DNA from: Paenarthrobacter nitroguajacolicus
GTDB taxonomy: Bacteria; Actinomycetota; Actinomycetes; Actinomycetales; Micrococcaceae
Direction of reading: 5' to 3'
NCBI RefSeq assembly: GCF_029952445.1
Contig: NZ_JAQPPK010000018.1
Span: 1 to 64,000, forward strand
DNA: 64,000 bases
Notes under the pieces: generated by a model
What the model saw: the letters and a program-made list of their open reading frames with translations, nothing else
What the model was told of the DNA's origin: nothing
Databases searched by the model: none
Translations under genes and position numbers: made by a program
Part shown: piece by piece, positions 1 to 8,871 of the stretch
How the letters are laid out: every line of letters starts with the position of its first letter
Position numbering within the stretch: position 1 is the first letter of the stretch

Positions 1-118
1 TCCTGGGTGTGCAGCGGTTTCTTAGACAGCTCCACTCCACACCGGGAGGCCTTCGTCATCCCGGAAATCTCACGCCGTGTCCTCACACGGCCTCAACCAA
101 TCTCCCTGGGCAGTACAC
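1..118. other. left edge, no gene recognised
   Basis: I see no supported coding region here. The stretch lies downstream of the CPBP protease gene, which reads leftward towards it, and may hold the end of a gene outside the window. Confidence 0.4.
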
Positions 119-847
119 CTAGTTGGGGAGGAGTTCAGGGGGAATGGCGTAGATCAGGACAACGGCCATGAGGTTCTTCGCTGCGTGCACAAAGTAGGAG
201 AACATCAGGTTCTTGCCGGTCCAGACGTAGACAGCCACCAGCACCGCGGCCATTCCCAAGTAGGGTGCCAGCGCCGACAGCACCAGGCCTTCGCGGCCCA
301 CCACATGGATGGAGGCGAAGACCGCCACGGAAATCACGCAGCAGATCCAGATGTTCACATACTGTGACAGCTTGCCGATCAGGAGATGGCGGAACAGGTA
401 CTCCTCAACAAACGGCCCCAGAACCACCAGCAATGGAACCATGAGCCAAGCGGGAACGTGTTGCAGCAGTCCCTGGATGCCCAGTTGGTTTTCGGAGCTC
501 TGGGCCGTGCCGAATGCCGCCACGAGGACTGCGGTGAGGATCAGCATCACCACGATCGCCAGCGGAACCATGCCCAGGGTGAACCACGGCCGGGTTCCCA
601 GGATCCTAAGGTCCCGCCCCGCCACCCGCCAGGCTGATGCCACGGCAAATATTCCGACGCCGGCATAGAAGATTGCGTTGACGGCATAGGAGGCGGTGGC
701 CGGGTCGGGGAACAGTTGAAGCATCAGCCGCTGGACGGTGTCCCCGGCGAGCGTGAAGTACACGGTGAATCCGAGGTAGACGGCGACCGCGAGGGCGTCC
801 AGGGCATTGAATCTGTACAAAGATGCCTTGGTGTGAAGAGTGCCCAT
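119..847 (-). CDS. CPBP family intramembrane metalloprotease
   Basis: A 242-residue integral membrane protein with about six to seven hydrophobic segments. The CPBP/Abi (CAAX protease and bacteriocin-processing) signature is visible: an EEYLFR block (EExxxR) near residue 148, FASIH (FxxxH) near residue 176, and a later HAAKN block. In the family these Glu and His residues are the metal-binding catalytic residues of intramembrane proteolysis. The ATG at 847 is the start. The substrate is unknown; family members act on prenylated proteins, bacteriocins or anti-sigma factors. It stands alone, divergent from nothing obvious, with mntH upstream on the same strand. The family call is firm and the role is open. 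Confidence 0.85.
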   Translation of the reverse strand: MGTLHTKASLYRFNALDALAVAVYLGFTVYFTLAGDTVQRLMLQLFPDPATASYAVNAIFYAGVGIFAVASAWRVAGRDLRILGTRPWFTLGMVPLAIVVMLILTAVLVAAFGTAQSSENQLGIQGLLQHVPAWLMVPLLVVLGPFVEEYLFRHLLIGKLSQYVNIWICCVISVAVFASIHVVGREGLVLSALAPYLGMAAVLVAVYVWTGKNLMFSYFVHAAKNLMAVVLIYAIPPELLPN

Positions 848-923
848 GTGTCCAGCCTAGCTTTGCCGGGCCGATCAGCCCGAGTCCCATCGGCCTGGGC
901 AGGCCCGGCCTGGGCGGGCAGTC

Positions 924-2174
924 TCAGGACTGGCCACTCACGGTCAGGACGATAAGGACGCAGTTCAACCCGACAATCAAGGTGGCACTGGCCCAGCCTG
1001 CAATTTTCAGGGCCAGTGAGTCCGCGTGGATGCCCATCACCTCACGCTTGCCGGTCAGGCGGATCAGCGGAATCAGCGCGAACGGGATGCCGAAGCTGAG
1101 CAATACCTGGCTGAGGACCAGGGCCAGGGTCGGCTCGATGCCCGCGCCCAGAACGATCAGGGCCGGGATGAGGGTGATCACCCGGCGGGTGAGCAGCGGA
1201 ATGCGTACCTTGAGGAGACCGCCCATGATGGTGGCGCCGGCGTAACAACCCACGGAAGTGGATGCCAGCCCGGATGCCAACAGGCCGATGGCAAAGACCA
1301 CCCCGATGGCCGGGCCCAAGGCCGAGGTCACCGCTGCGTGGGCGCCGGCGATAGTGTCCGTTCCTTCGATGCCGCGCAGGCTTGAAGCGGCGAGCAGCAG
1401 CATCGAGATGTTGACCACTCCGGCCAGCAGGAGGGCGCCGACAACGTCCGTACGGGTTGCGCGGATCAGCTTTGTCCGGATGCCCGGGTCCGGCGAGAAT
1501 CCATGGCGGTCGCGGGCAAGGGCGGAATGCAGGTAGATCGCATGGGGCATCACTGTTGCCCCGAGCATGCTTGCCGCCAGCAGGATGGTGTCAGTGCCTT
1601 CGAAACGCGGAACCAATCCACCCAGGGCGCTCGCGGCGTCCGGGGGATTGACGAAAAGGCCGGAGACGAAGCCCACGGCGATGATGCCCAGCAGAACAAG
1701 GATCGCGTATTCGAAGGAGCGTTGGCCCCGGCGCGATTGCAACGCCAGGAGCAGCATTGAAGCGACGCCGACGATCACGCCGCCTGCAAGCAACGGGACC
1801 CCGAAAAGGAGGTTCAGGGCTACGGCTCCACCGATTACCTCGGCCATGTCGGTGGCTCCGGCGACAACCTCGGCCTGCAACCAGTACAGGCGCCGCCGCT
1901 TGTTTCCCAGTCGCTTGCCCAAGATCTCCGGAAGGCTCATGCCCGTGGCGAGGCCGAGTTTGGCTGACTGGTACTGCACCAGGACGGCCATGGCGTTCGC
2001 AACCACCAGGACCCAGACCAGCAGGTAGCCGTAGTTGGCTCCAGCGGTGAGGTTGGCTGCGACGTTTCCCGGGTCCACGTAAGCGATCGCGGCAACGAAG
2101 GCCGGTCCCAACAGCAAAAGCCGGGACCATACTTTGCCGGGTGTGGCACGTGTTTCCAAGGTTGGTGCAGCCAT
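924..2174 (-). CDS. mntH: Nramp family divalent metal (Mn2+/H+) transporter
   Basis: A 416-residue protein with about eleven hydrophobic segments. The Nramp metal-site motifs are present: DPGN in the first helix (YVDPGNVAANL) and MPHAIY in the sixth. Proteins of this family import Mn2+ (and Fe2+) with protons across the cytoplasmic membrane. I choose the ATG at 2174 because a GAGG ribosome site lies just before it and because an in-frame ATG further upstream (2228) falls inside a palindromic operator. That operator resembles a DtxR/MntR-type box, so repression by manganese is likely. The gene is a single transcription unit. Confidence 0.9.
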   Translation of the reverse strand: MAAPTLETRATPGKVWSRLLLLGPAFVAAIAYVDPGNVAANLTAGANYGYLLVWVLVVANAMAVLVQYQSAKLGLATGMSLPEILGKRLGNKRRRLYWLQAEVVAGATDMAEVIGGAVALNLLFGVPLLAGGVIVGVASMLLLALQSRRGQRSFEYAILVLLGIIAVGFVSGLFVNPPDAASALGGLVPRFEGTDTILLAASMLGATVMPHAIYLHSALARDRHGFSPDPGIRTKLIRATRTDVVGALLLAGVVNISMLLLAASSLRGIEGTDTIAGAHAAVTSALGPAIGVVFAIGLLASGLASTSVGCYAGATIMGGLLKVRIPLLTRRVITLIPALIVLGAGIEPTLALVLSQVLLSFGIPFALIPLIRLTGKREVMGIHADSLALKIAGWASATLIVGLNCVLIVLTVSGQS

Positions 2175-2219
2175 CGGGGTTCCTCGTCGTTGGGGGTACT
2201 CATTACGAGGATAGCGAAA

Positions 2220-2235
2220 TTTAGGCATACCGAAA
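2220..2235. promoter_or_regulatory. putative MntR/DtxR-type operator of mntH
   Basis: The 16-base element TTTAGGCATACCGAAA is an imperfect palindrome (12 of 16 positions symmetric) lying 46 bases upstream of the mntH start. Its TTTAGG..CC.AAA form resembles boxes of DtxR-family metalloregulators. Placement on an Mn2+ importer gene supports manganese-dependent repression; no regulator gene is in the window. Confidence 0.6.
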
Positions 2236-2418
2236 AGTATTATTTAGGCCATCCATTTTCCTTATCTCCAGGCACTCGCCACCGGAGCCAAACTTGACGC
2301 CCGCCGGGTTCGCTTGTCAGGCTGGGGCCATGAAGTCTTGAGCGCGGCCCACCTTCGGCTGCATCCCCAGTACCCCCATGGCTCTCGGCCATCCACTGCG
2401 GACTTGTGAGGATTCCTC

Positions 2419-4089
2419 TTGACTGATCACCTTTACCTTTCCGGCGTTTCCCACGGCTATGGGGACCGCCAACTTTTGAACGCCGTGGACCTTGTCATCC
2501 ACCACGGTGAACACGTCGCCATTGTTGGCGAGAACGGCGCTGGCAAGTCCACGCTCCTGCGGCTGCTGTCCGGAGTGGAAATGCCCGACGACGGCGAGGC
2601 AGGCCTGGCAGGCAGTCCCACCTACCGTGTGGGTTACCTCGCGCAAACCCATGGGTTCGACGAAGCGGTCACTGTAGGGGATGCGATCGACTCTTCGTTG
2701 GCTTCGCTCCGGTCACTCGAGGAGCGGATAGCGGAGCTCGAAGGCGACCTCGCCGATGCCGACCCGGAAGAGCTGGAGCTCTACGGAAGCCTGCACACCG
2801 AGTACCAGCTCCGCGAGGGCTACGCCGCCGAATCCCGGGTGGAAGCAGCGCTGGACAAGTTGGGGCTGGGAGGCTTGGACCGGCGTCGAACGCTTGGATC
2901 CTTATCCGGCGGCGAGCAGGAGCGGGTAGCGCTCGCCTGCCTGTTGGCCGATCCGGCCGAAGCGCTTTTGCTGGACGAACCCACCAACCATCTGGATGCG
3001 GCCGGCACCGCCTGGCTGGAATCTCGGTTGGCTGCGCATCGCGGGACTGTGGTGGTGGTATCGCATGACCGCGTCCTGCTGCGGAAGGTGGCCGCCGGCA
3101 TCGTCGAGGTGGATGCCGAACGACGGTCCGTAAACCGGTACGGCAGCGGGTACGACGGCTACCTCCGCGAGAAGGCCGCTGAACGTGCGCGGTGGGTCCA
3201 GCAGTATGGGCAATGGCTCGATGCGATGGCGGCCGAACGGCTGCAGGCCGCGACCGTGGCTGATGGCATGGGCTACGGACGGAAGCGCGATAACGACAAG
3301 ATGGCTTTCGGGTTCAAGACGGGCACCTGGCAAAGCGCTGCCGCAAGCAAGGTCCGCAACGCCCAGGAGCGGCTCCGCAGGCTCGAAGAGAATCCGGTGG
3401 ACCGCCCGCCTGTGCCGCTGACACTGGCCGCTCCCGTGAAGGCCGTGGCACTTGCTTCGTCCGACTTTGCCGTGGAAGCCCGCGACGTCAGTGTTCCGGG
3501 GCGGCTTGAACCCACTGATTTCGCGGTGGCGGCGGGCCAGAAGGTGTTGATTACCGGGCCGAACGGTGCGGGGAAGTCAACGCTGCTCTCAGTGTTGGCA
3601 GGAAGCCTGGAGTCCGCCACGGGCGCAGTGTCCACCCACGGTCCGGTGGGTTATTTGCAGCAGGAACTCCACGTGCCCAGCAGGCCCGGACTGCGCCTGC
3701 TGCCGGCTTTCGCTGCTGGACTGGGCGGAAACATCGACGAACATGCCGAAGGGCTTTTGCGGCTGGGTTTGTTCAGGCCGGCGGAGTTCCATGTTCCCGT
3801 TGGCAGCCTGTCTGCGGGGCAACAACGCAGGCTCGCGCTCGCGCGGCTGCTGTTGGGTGGCTTCGAGACCATGATTGTGGACGAGCCAACTAACCATCTG
3901 GCCCCTGCTTTGGTGGAGCAGTTGGAGGAGGCGCTCGCAGCCTTCGCCGGAACCGTGGTGATCGTCAGCCACGACCGCGCGTTGGGGGAGTGGTTCGACC
4001 GCTGCGCCGCGACCCGTCCGTCACCAGCGACCCCTTCGGCACCCGCGCAATGGGTGCGCTATGCAATGGAGAACGGCCGCCTCCTGTAG
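2419..4089 (+). CDS. ABC-F family ATPase, antibiotic-resistance-like
   Basis: A 556-residue protein with two ATP-binding domains and no membrane segment, as in ABC-F proteins that act on the ribosome. Domain 1 has Walker A GENGAGKST (about residue 38), signature LSGGEQ and Walker B LLLDEPTNHLD. Domain 2 has GPNGAGKST, signature LSAGQQ and MIVDEPTNHL. The linker carries RKRDNDKMAFGFKTGTW, a block I associate with macrolide-type (TlrC/OleB-like) ABC-F proteins, so ribosome protection from a 50S antibiotic is a reasonable guess rather than proof. The start is TTG at 2419 with a GAGG site. A strong hairpin follows the stop. Confidence 0.85.
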   Translation: MTDHLYLSGVSHGYGDRQLLNAVDLVIHHGEHVAIVGENGAGKSTLLRLLSGVEMPDDGEAGLAGSPTYRVGYLAQTHGFDEAVTVGDAIDSSLASLRSLEERIAELEGDLADADPEELELYGSLHTEYQLREGYAAESRVEAALDKLGLGGLDRRRTLGSLSGGEQERVALACLLADPAEALLLDEPTNHLDAAGTAWLESRLAAHRGTVVVVSHDRVLLRKVAAGIVEVDAERRSVNRYGSGYDGYLREKAAERARWVQQYGQWLDAMAAERLQAATVADGMGYGRKRDNDKMAFGFKTGTWQSAAASKVRNAQERLRRLEENPVDRPPVPLTLAAPVKAVALASSDFAVEARDVSVPGRLEPTDFAVAAGQKVLITGPNGAGKSTLLSVLAGSLESATGAVSTHGPVGYLQQELHVPSRPGLRLLPAFAAGLGGNIDEHAEGLLRLGLFRPAEFHVPVGSLSAGQQRRLALARLLLGGFETMIVDEPTNHLAPALVEQLEEALAAFAGTVVIVSHDRALGEWFDRCAATRPSPATPSAPAQWVRYAMENGRLL

Positions 4090-4103
4090 GCCGTCGCGAA
4101 TCC

Positions 4104-4170
4104 GGCAACGCGGGGTCACATATGGCCCATCCGGAGGCCAAACATGGGCCATATCTGACCCCGCGTTGCC
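4104..4170. terminator. 27-bp near-perfect inverted repeat after the ABC-F gene
   Basis: Left arm 4104-4130 (starting GGCAACGCGGGG) and right arm 4144-4170 pair over 27 bases with one mismatch, around a 13-base loop. It lies between the ABC-F stop and the permease start and has no U-run after it. It may act as a transcription barrier, but its length is unusual for a plain terminator and it could be a dispersed palindromic repeat. Confidence 0.6.
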
Positions 4171-4381
4171 TCCAAGCCGGGGCGCTCTGTTGCCTGCGTC
4201 ACGGGCTCTGCGTCACATGCCGTAAGATAGACGGGTTGCGCGAAGCTTCGGCATTCTGCGTTCTTTGTCACACTTCGGGATCCTCAAAGCAGGAAAGCTC
4301 GAATTATGTGTGCCAAAGCCGCCCGTGTTCCGGCACTGGGCGAAACCACAACAGCAACACCCCAACCCACAAGGAACAGCT

Positions 4382-5845
4382 GTGCCGCAAAGTACTCCCA
4401 CAGATCTCAAGAACTCCCCGGCCTCATCCCCGGCCGCAGGTTCCACCCTCAGCGCCGAGGGATACAAGAAGACCCTGAGCCGCCGACACGTCACCATGAT
4501 CGCCATGGGTGGCGCAATCGGCGTCGGCCTGTTCATGGGTGCCGGTGGCCGCCTGGCTTCCACTGGCCCGGCCCTGATCTTCTCCTACGCCATTGCCGGC
4601 GTCATCGCTTACCTGCTGATGCGCGCCCTCGGCGAACTCATCATGTACCGCCAGACCTCCGGCTCCTTCGTGAGCTACGCCGGCGAAATGTTCGGCAAGA
4701 AGGGCGCCTACCTTTCCGGGTGGATGTACTTCATCAACTGGGCCATGACAGGCATCGCCGAGCTCATCGCGATCGGCCTCTACTTCCAGTTCTTCTTCCC
4801 GAACGTGCCGATCGAACTGTCCGCCATCGCAGCGCTGGTGCTGCTGGTGGCCGTGAACCTGTTCAGCGTCAAGGCGTTCGGCGAGTTCGAATTCTGGGCT
4901 TCCTGCCTCAAGGTCGCGGCAATCGTGATCTTCCTGGCCGTTGGCACGTTCATGGTTGTCACCAACGCCAAGGTAGGCCAAGGCCACGCTTCGGTGGCCA
5001 ACCTCTTCCATGAAGACGGCGGCATGTTCCCCAAGGGCGGCCTGGTGATGATCCTGGTCCTGAACGCCGTGATCTTCGCGTACAACGCCATCGAACTGGT
5101 CGGCATCACCGCAGGTGAGATGGAAAACCCGGAGCGTGAAGTTCCCAAGGCGATCCGCGCCGTCGTGATCCGTATTGTGGTCTTCTACGTCGGATCGGTG
5201 ACGCTTCTGGCGATGCTGTTGCCCTCGGATCAGTACGTGGCCGGTACTTCGCCGTTCGTTACCGTGTTCGGCCAGATGGGCCTGGGTTGGATGGGCGATG
5301 TGATGAACATGATCGTCATCACCGCGGCGCTGTCCTCCTGCAATTCGGGCCTCTACTCGATCGGCCGAATTTTCCGCACCATGGCCAACAACGGGCACGC
5401 CCCGCAGTGGCTCACCAAGATGTCCTCCCGCCACGTTCCGTACGCGGCCATCCTGGCAATCGGTGGCGTTTACCTGGTGGGCATCCTGCTCAACATCTGG
5501 CTGGGCGGCTCGCACGCGTTCGACCTCGCGCTGAACACCGCCTCCATTGGTGTCATCTTCACCTGGGGTTCGATCTTCGCGAGCCAGATTGCCCTGCGGA
5601 AGAAGCGCGGCAATGTCTCCAGCCTGCCGATGCCCGGTTCGCCGTGGACCAGCTGGATTGGCTTGGTGGCGCTGTTGGCGATCACTGTGCTGATCGGCTT
5701 CGACACCATGACCGACAAGGCAACAGGCGAGGTCTTCCTGTTGGGCCTCTGGACCCTGGCCACCATTCCGTTCTTCGCTTTGGTGCTGTGGCTCGGCTGG
5801 CAGAAGGTCAAGAACAACCAGCCCAAGAGCGAGCTTTTCAGCTAG
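4382..5845 (+). CDS. ansP: APC family amino acid permease, L-asparagine permease-like
   Basis: A 487-residue protein with about twelve hydrophobic segments. The first helix block GGAIGVGLFMGAG is the amino acid-binding motif of the AAT subgroup of APC transporters. The region around IELVGITAGEMENPEREVPKA and the block SSCNSGLYSIGRIFRTMA fit AnsP/GabP-type permeases, and I judge AnsP the closest from memory. The start is GTG at 4382, preceded by AAGGA; the open frame extends further upstream but that part lacks a ribosome site and is not protein-like. A G+C-rich hairpin follows the stop. Confidence 0.75.
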   Translation: MPQSTPTDLKNSPASSPAAGSTLSAEGYKKTLSRRHVTMIAMGGAIGVGLFMGAGGRLASTGPALIFSYAIAGVIAYLLMRALGELIMYRQTSGSFVSYAGEMFGKKGAYLSGWMYFINWAMTGIAELIAIGLYFQFFFPNVPIELSAIAALVLLVAVNLFSVKAFGEFEFWASCLKVAAIVIFLAVGTFMVVTNAKVGQGHASVANLFHEDGGMFPKGGLVMILVLNAVIFAYNAIELVGITAGEMENPEREVPKAIRAVVIRIVVFYVGSVTLLAMLLPSDQYVAGTSPFVTVFGQMGLGWMGDVMNMIVITAALSSCNSGLYSIGRIFRTMANNGHAPQWLTKMSSRHVPYAAILAIGGVYLVGILLNIWLGGSHAFDLALNTASIGVIFTWGSIFASQIALRKKRGNVSSLPMPGSPWTSWIGLVALLAITVLIGFDTMTDKATGEVFLLGLWTLATIPFFALVLWLGWQKVKNNQPKSELFS

Positions 5846-5877
5846 GCTCCTTCGCGAACCACATGCGTTAATGCTCG

Positions 5878-5913
5878 ACGGCGGTCGCCTCCTTTGTGGG
5901 GGGCGGCCGCCGT
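5878..5913 (+). terminator. intrinsic-terminator-like hairpin after the permease
   Basis: ACGGCGGTCGCCTCC and GGGGCGGCCGCCGT pair over about 14 bases with a short loop and are followed by TTTGCGTT. It sits between the converging permease and dienelactone hydrolase genes and could serve both. Confidence 0.65.
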
Positions 5914-5937
5914 TTGCGTTAGGTGCTTGGGGCCTTG

Positions 5938-6663
5938 TCAGGTCTTCAAATGCTTCGCGAAGTGCTCCTCGATGCGCCGCCAGGCCTCCGGGGCGGAAGC
6001 GGGGTCCGGCCGGATGCCCATCACGCGCATGAGGGGCCGCATGGCCCGGGGCCCTACCGGTTCGTCGTTCATGAAGGCGTGACCCGCCGTCGGAAATTCC
6101 TTGACGTCGTGCTCGATCCCCAGCTCGGTCAGCGCTGTTTCCAGTTTCGCCGCAGCTCCCGGCAGGGTCCGGTCTTTGCCGCCATAGTTCGCGACCATGG
6201 GACAAGCGCCTTCCAAGGCCTGGTGCAGGTCCTTGGGCAGTTGGCCATAGTTCACGGAGGCGGCGTCAAAGTCGTCATTCGCGGTCAGCAAAGCGAAAGC
6301 GCCGCCCATGCAGAAGCCGATGACCCCCACTTTTCCGGTGGTCCGTGGATCCGCCCGCAACCAGGCCCGCGCGGTGGAGATGTCAGAGAAAGCCCGGCCC
6401 TCACCGGATAGCATCGAGCGCATGGTCGCTACCAGGCAGCGCCGCATGCCGCCGTCGCTGTAGAGGTCAACGGCCAGGGTCAGGTAGCCCGCGGCGGCCA
6501 GCCGGTCTGCCTGCCGACGCATCACCTCGTCCAGTCCAAAGGCTTCGTGGATCATGACCACTCCCGGGAACGGCCCCTCGCCCTGGGGCTCGGCCAGATA
6601 CCCCTTGAGTGCGGCAGATCCTCCCGCTGCCTGGCTCTTCCCGCTCAAATCGATGGTGACCAT
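5938..6663 (-). CDS. dienelactone hydrolase family protein
   Basis: A 241-residue alpha/beta hydrolase. The nucleophile elbow GFCMGG carries the Cys typical of dienelactone hydrolases, and AGHAFMND supplies the His; PGVVMIHEAFGL near residue 33 is the oxyanion-side loop of the family. The open frame continues upstream to 6741, but ATG 6663 starts the conserved part and has GGAAAGG upstream. In the family the enzyme opens lactone rings of dienelactones or acts as a general esterase; the substrate here is not evident. It converges on the permease and is divergent from the pentapeptide gene. Confidence 0.8.
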   Translation of the reverse strand: MVTIDLSGKSQAAGGSAALKGYLAEPQGEGPFPGVVMIHEAFGLDEVMRRQADRLAAAGYLTLAVDLYSDGGMRRCLVATMRSMLSGEGRAFSDISTARAWLRADPRTTGKVGVIGFCMGGAFALLTANDDFDAASVNYGQLPKDLHQALEGACPMVANYGGKDRTLPGAAAKLETALTELGIEHDVKEFPTAGHAFMNDEPVGPRAMRPLMRVMGIRPDPASAPEAWRRIEEHFAKHLKT

Positions 6664-6732
6664 TGCTTGGGCCTTTCCACATGGTTTTGCCGGAGGGCAG
6701 TCTTTGTCAGTGCCCGGCGATAGGCTCGAAGC

Positions 6733-6858
6733 ATGGAACAACCCACCGCCATGGAACTACCCACCACTTTGACGCAGCATATCAACGCCGCGCGGGGCAA
6801 AAACTGCCTTGGCATGCCAGTCCTGCCGAAGGAAACCGGAAAGGCGGCGTCCCTCTGA
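6733..6858 (+). CDS. 41-residue small ORF coupled to the pentapeptide gene
   Basis: An ATG at 6733 opens a 41-codon frame (beginning MEQPTAMELPTTLTQHINAA) that ends in TGA at 6856-6858, sharing bases with the ATG of the next gene (TGATG). Such overlaps usually mean translational coupling. No strong ribosome site is seen before it and I recognise no family, so it could be chance, a leader peptide or a small partner protein. Confidence 0.35.
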   Translation: MEQPTAMELPTTLTQHINAARGKNCLGMPVLPKETGKAASL

Positions 6859-7514
6859 TGGCGGCGGTGAAGGTAGCGGCTCCCAAAATCTCCCCGGTGC
6901 GGTTGGAGGAACTGCGCGACGACGACGCCCCGGACTTCCAGCGTGGCGAAAGGTACGACGGCGTCCGGCTGACCCGGGTCTCGGCTGACGGCGAGGAACT
7001 CAGCGGCGCGGACTTCATCGAGTGCGAGTTCAATGGAGTCTCTTTCAACGAGGCGCAGCTGCGCGGGGCAACCTTCCGCGAGTGCATCCTTGCCGAACCG
7101 TATGCCCCTGTTTTCATGGCTGCGCGTACTTCCTGGCAGGACGTCGAGATCACCAATCCACGCTGGGGTTCGGCCGAACTCTATGAGGGCACGTGGCGTT
7201 CTGTCCGAATCGAGGGCGGCAAGCTGGACTATGTGAACCTGCGGGGCTCCAAGCTGATGGATCTCCAGATTTCGGATTGCATCATCAATGAACTCGACCT
7301 CGGTGGCTGCACAGGTACGAGGTTGTCCTTGAAGAACTGCACCATCGGCACCCTCGATGTCTCGGGAGCCAAGCTCAAGGACGTGGACTTGCGGACTTCC
7401 GAGTTCCGCGGAATAAATGGCCTCGCGGGCCTTGCCGGTGCTGTCATTGACGACTACCAACTGAGCCTGATGGCGCCACTGTTGGCCGGGCACATGGGGA
7501 TCCGGGTGGTCTGA
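6858..7514 (+). CDS. pentapeptide-repeat family protein
   Basis: A 218-residue protein whose body repeats the A(D/N)LxX-type pentapeptide pattern: ELSGADFIECEFNGVSFNEA, AQLRGATFRECILAEP, YVNLRGSKLMDLQISD and VSGAKLKDVDLRTSEF are examples. These repeats build a right-handed quadrilateral beta-helix. Known members include DNA-mimic proteins that protect gyrase from quinolones, but most have no assigned role. The start ATG at 6858 overlaps the stop of a 41-codon ORF. It is divergent from the dienelactone hydrolase gene. Confidence 0.8.
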   Translation: MAAVKVAAPKISPVRLEELRDDDAPDFQRGERYDGVRLTRVSADGEELSGADFIECEFNGVSFNEAQLRGATFRECILAEPYAPVFMAARTSWQDVEITNPRWGSAELYEGTWRSVRIEGGKLDYVNLRGSKLMDLQISDCIINELDLGGCTGTRLSLKNCTIGTLDVSGAKLKDVDLRTSEFRGINGLAGLAGAVIDDYQLSLMAPLLAGHMGIRVV

Positions 7515-7579
7515 TCCGGCGGGAGGGGCGGTTGGACGGTGAGCTTCATCTGTTGACCGTCCCGCTGGGCCGTGTAATC

Positions 7580-7603
7580 TTTATAGAACGAACGGTCGGT
7601 ATA
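7580..7603. promoter_or_regulatory. PaaR-type operator before paaJ
   Basis: Contains GAACGAACGGTCGGTAT, matching the core GAACGnnCGGTC seen before paaZ and paaA in this window. It lies about 45 bases upstream of paaJ, where a TetR-family repressor would block transcription. Confidence 0.75.
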
Positions 7604-7644
7604 TTATTCCTGCCGGCCCTTTCACTTTCGCGAAGGATGTTCTC

Positions 7645-8871
7645 ATGGTCGAGGCTTTTCTTGTTGGCGGCGCACGAACGCCTGTAGGTCGCTACGGCGG
7701 GGCGCTGTCCTCTGTCCGCCCCGACGACCTCGCAGCCCTGGTGGTCCGGGAAGCGGTGGCGCGTGCCGGCGTCGATCCTGACTCCATTGACGAGGTGATC
7801 CTCGGTAACGCCAACGGCGCAGGCGAGGAAAACCGCAACGTTGCCCGCATGGCAACCCTCCTTGCAGGACTTCCCCTCCACATCCCCGGCATCACGGTCA
7901 ACAGGCTCTGCGCCTCGGGCCTGAGCGCCATCATCATGGCCAGCCAGATGATCAAATCCGGTGCTGCGGACATCGTGGTGGCCGGTGGTGTCGAGTCCAT
8001 GAGCCGTGCGCCCTGGGTCCAGGAAAAGCCCGCCACTGCGTTCGCCAAGCCCGGCCAGATCTTCGACACCTCCATCGGCTGGCGCTTCGCCAACCCGCTG
8101 TTCACCAAGGGCGAGCTCTCGCGGGACGGCAAGATGACCTACTCCATGCCCGAGACCGCCGAGGAAGTGGGCCGTGTGGATAACATCTCCCGCGAGGACG
8201 CGGACGCTTTCGCTGTGCGTTCGCATGAGCGTGCGCTGGCAGCCATTGCCGGTGGCCGGTTCAAGGACGAGATCGTTCCCGTCACCGTCAAGACCCGCAA
8301 GTCGGAGACCGTCGTGGACACCGATGAGGGTCCCCGTGAGGGCACCACCATGGATGTCCTTGCCGGGTTGCGTCCCGTGGTCCCGGGCGGATCCGTGGTG
8401 ACGGCCGGGAACTCCTCCACCCTCAACGACGGCGCGTCGGCCATCATCGTTGCCTCCGAGGCCGCCATCAAGAAGTTCGGCCTGACGCCGCGCGCACGCA
8501 TCATCGACGGTGCCTCGGCCGGGTGCGAACCGGAAATCATGGGCATTGGCCCCGTTCCGGCAACTCAGAAGGTCCTGGCGCGCACTGGACTCTCCGTCGG
8601 TCAGCTCGGTGCCGTGGAACTCAACGAGGCGTTCGCAACGCAGTCCCTGGCCAGCATGCGTCGCCTTGGACTGGACCCGGAGATCGTCAATAACGACGGC
8701 GGTGCCATCAGTCTTGGACACCCGCTCGGTTCCAGCGGCTCGAGGATCGCAATCACGCTGTTGGGCCGGATGGAACGGGAGCTGGCCTCGGCCACTGGAC
8801 CCAAGCTCGGTCTGGCGACCATGTGCATCGGCGTCGGCCAAGGCACCGCAATGCTGCTGGAAGGCGTGTAA
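7645..8871 (+). CDS. paaJ: acetyl-CoA acyltransferase, beta-ketoadipyl-CoA thiolase
   Basis: A 408-residue thiolase. The acyl-accepting Cys lies in NRLCASGLSA (about residue 90), the active His in GGAISLGHPLG, and the second Cys in TMCIGVGQG. In phenylacetate degradation PaaJ cleaves 3-oxoadipyl-CoA to succinyl-CoA and acetyl-CoA and also the preceding 3-oxo-5,6-dehydrosuberyl-CoA. It is the first gene of a tight paaJ-paaF-paaH unit: its TAA shares a base with the next ATG. A PaaR-type operator precedes it. The paralogue call depends on context, since pcaF thiolases look the same. Confidence 0.85.
   Translation: MVEAFLVGGARTPVGRYGGALSSVRPDDLAALVVREAVARAGVDPDSIDEVILGNANGAGEENRNVARMATLLAGLPLHIPGITVNRLCASGLSAIIMASQMIKSGAADIVVAGGVESMSRAPWVQEKPATAFAKPGQIFDTSIGWRFANPLFTKGELSRDGKMTYSMPETAEEVGRVDNISREDADAFAVRSHERALAAIAGGRFKDEIVPVTVKTRKSETVVDTDEGPREGTTMDVLAGLRPVVPGGSVVTAGNSSTLNDGASAIIVASEAAIKKFGLTPRARIIDGASAGCEPEIMGIGPVPATQKVLARTGLSVGQLGAVELNEAFATQSLASMRRLGLDPEIVNNDGGAISLGHPLGSSGSRIAITLLGRMERELASATGPKLGLATMCIGVGQGTAMLLEGV

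Noticed and set aside
2419..4089. ABC transporter importing or exporting a drug
   Set aside because: Both ATPase domains are in one chain with no membrane domain or adjacent permease, so ABC-F (ribosome-acting) fits better.
4424..6205. 593-residue minus-strand ORF
   Set aside because: It is antisense to the amino acid permease, which has clear family motifs; the translation is low-complexity and charged, as expected from the opposite strand of a high-GC gene.
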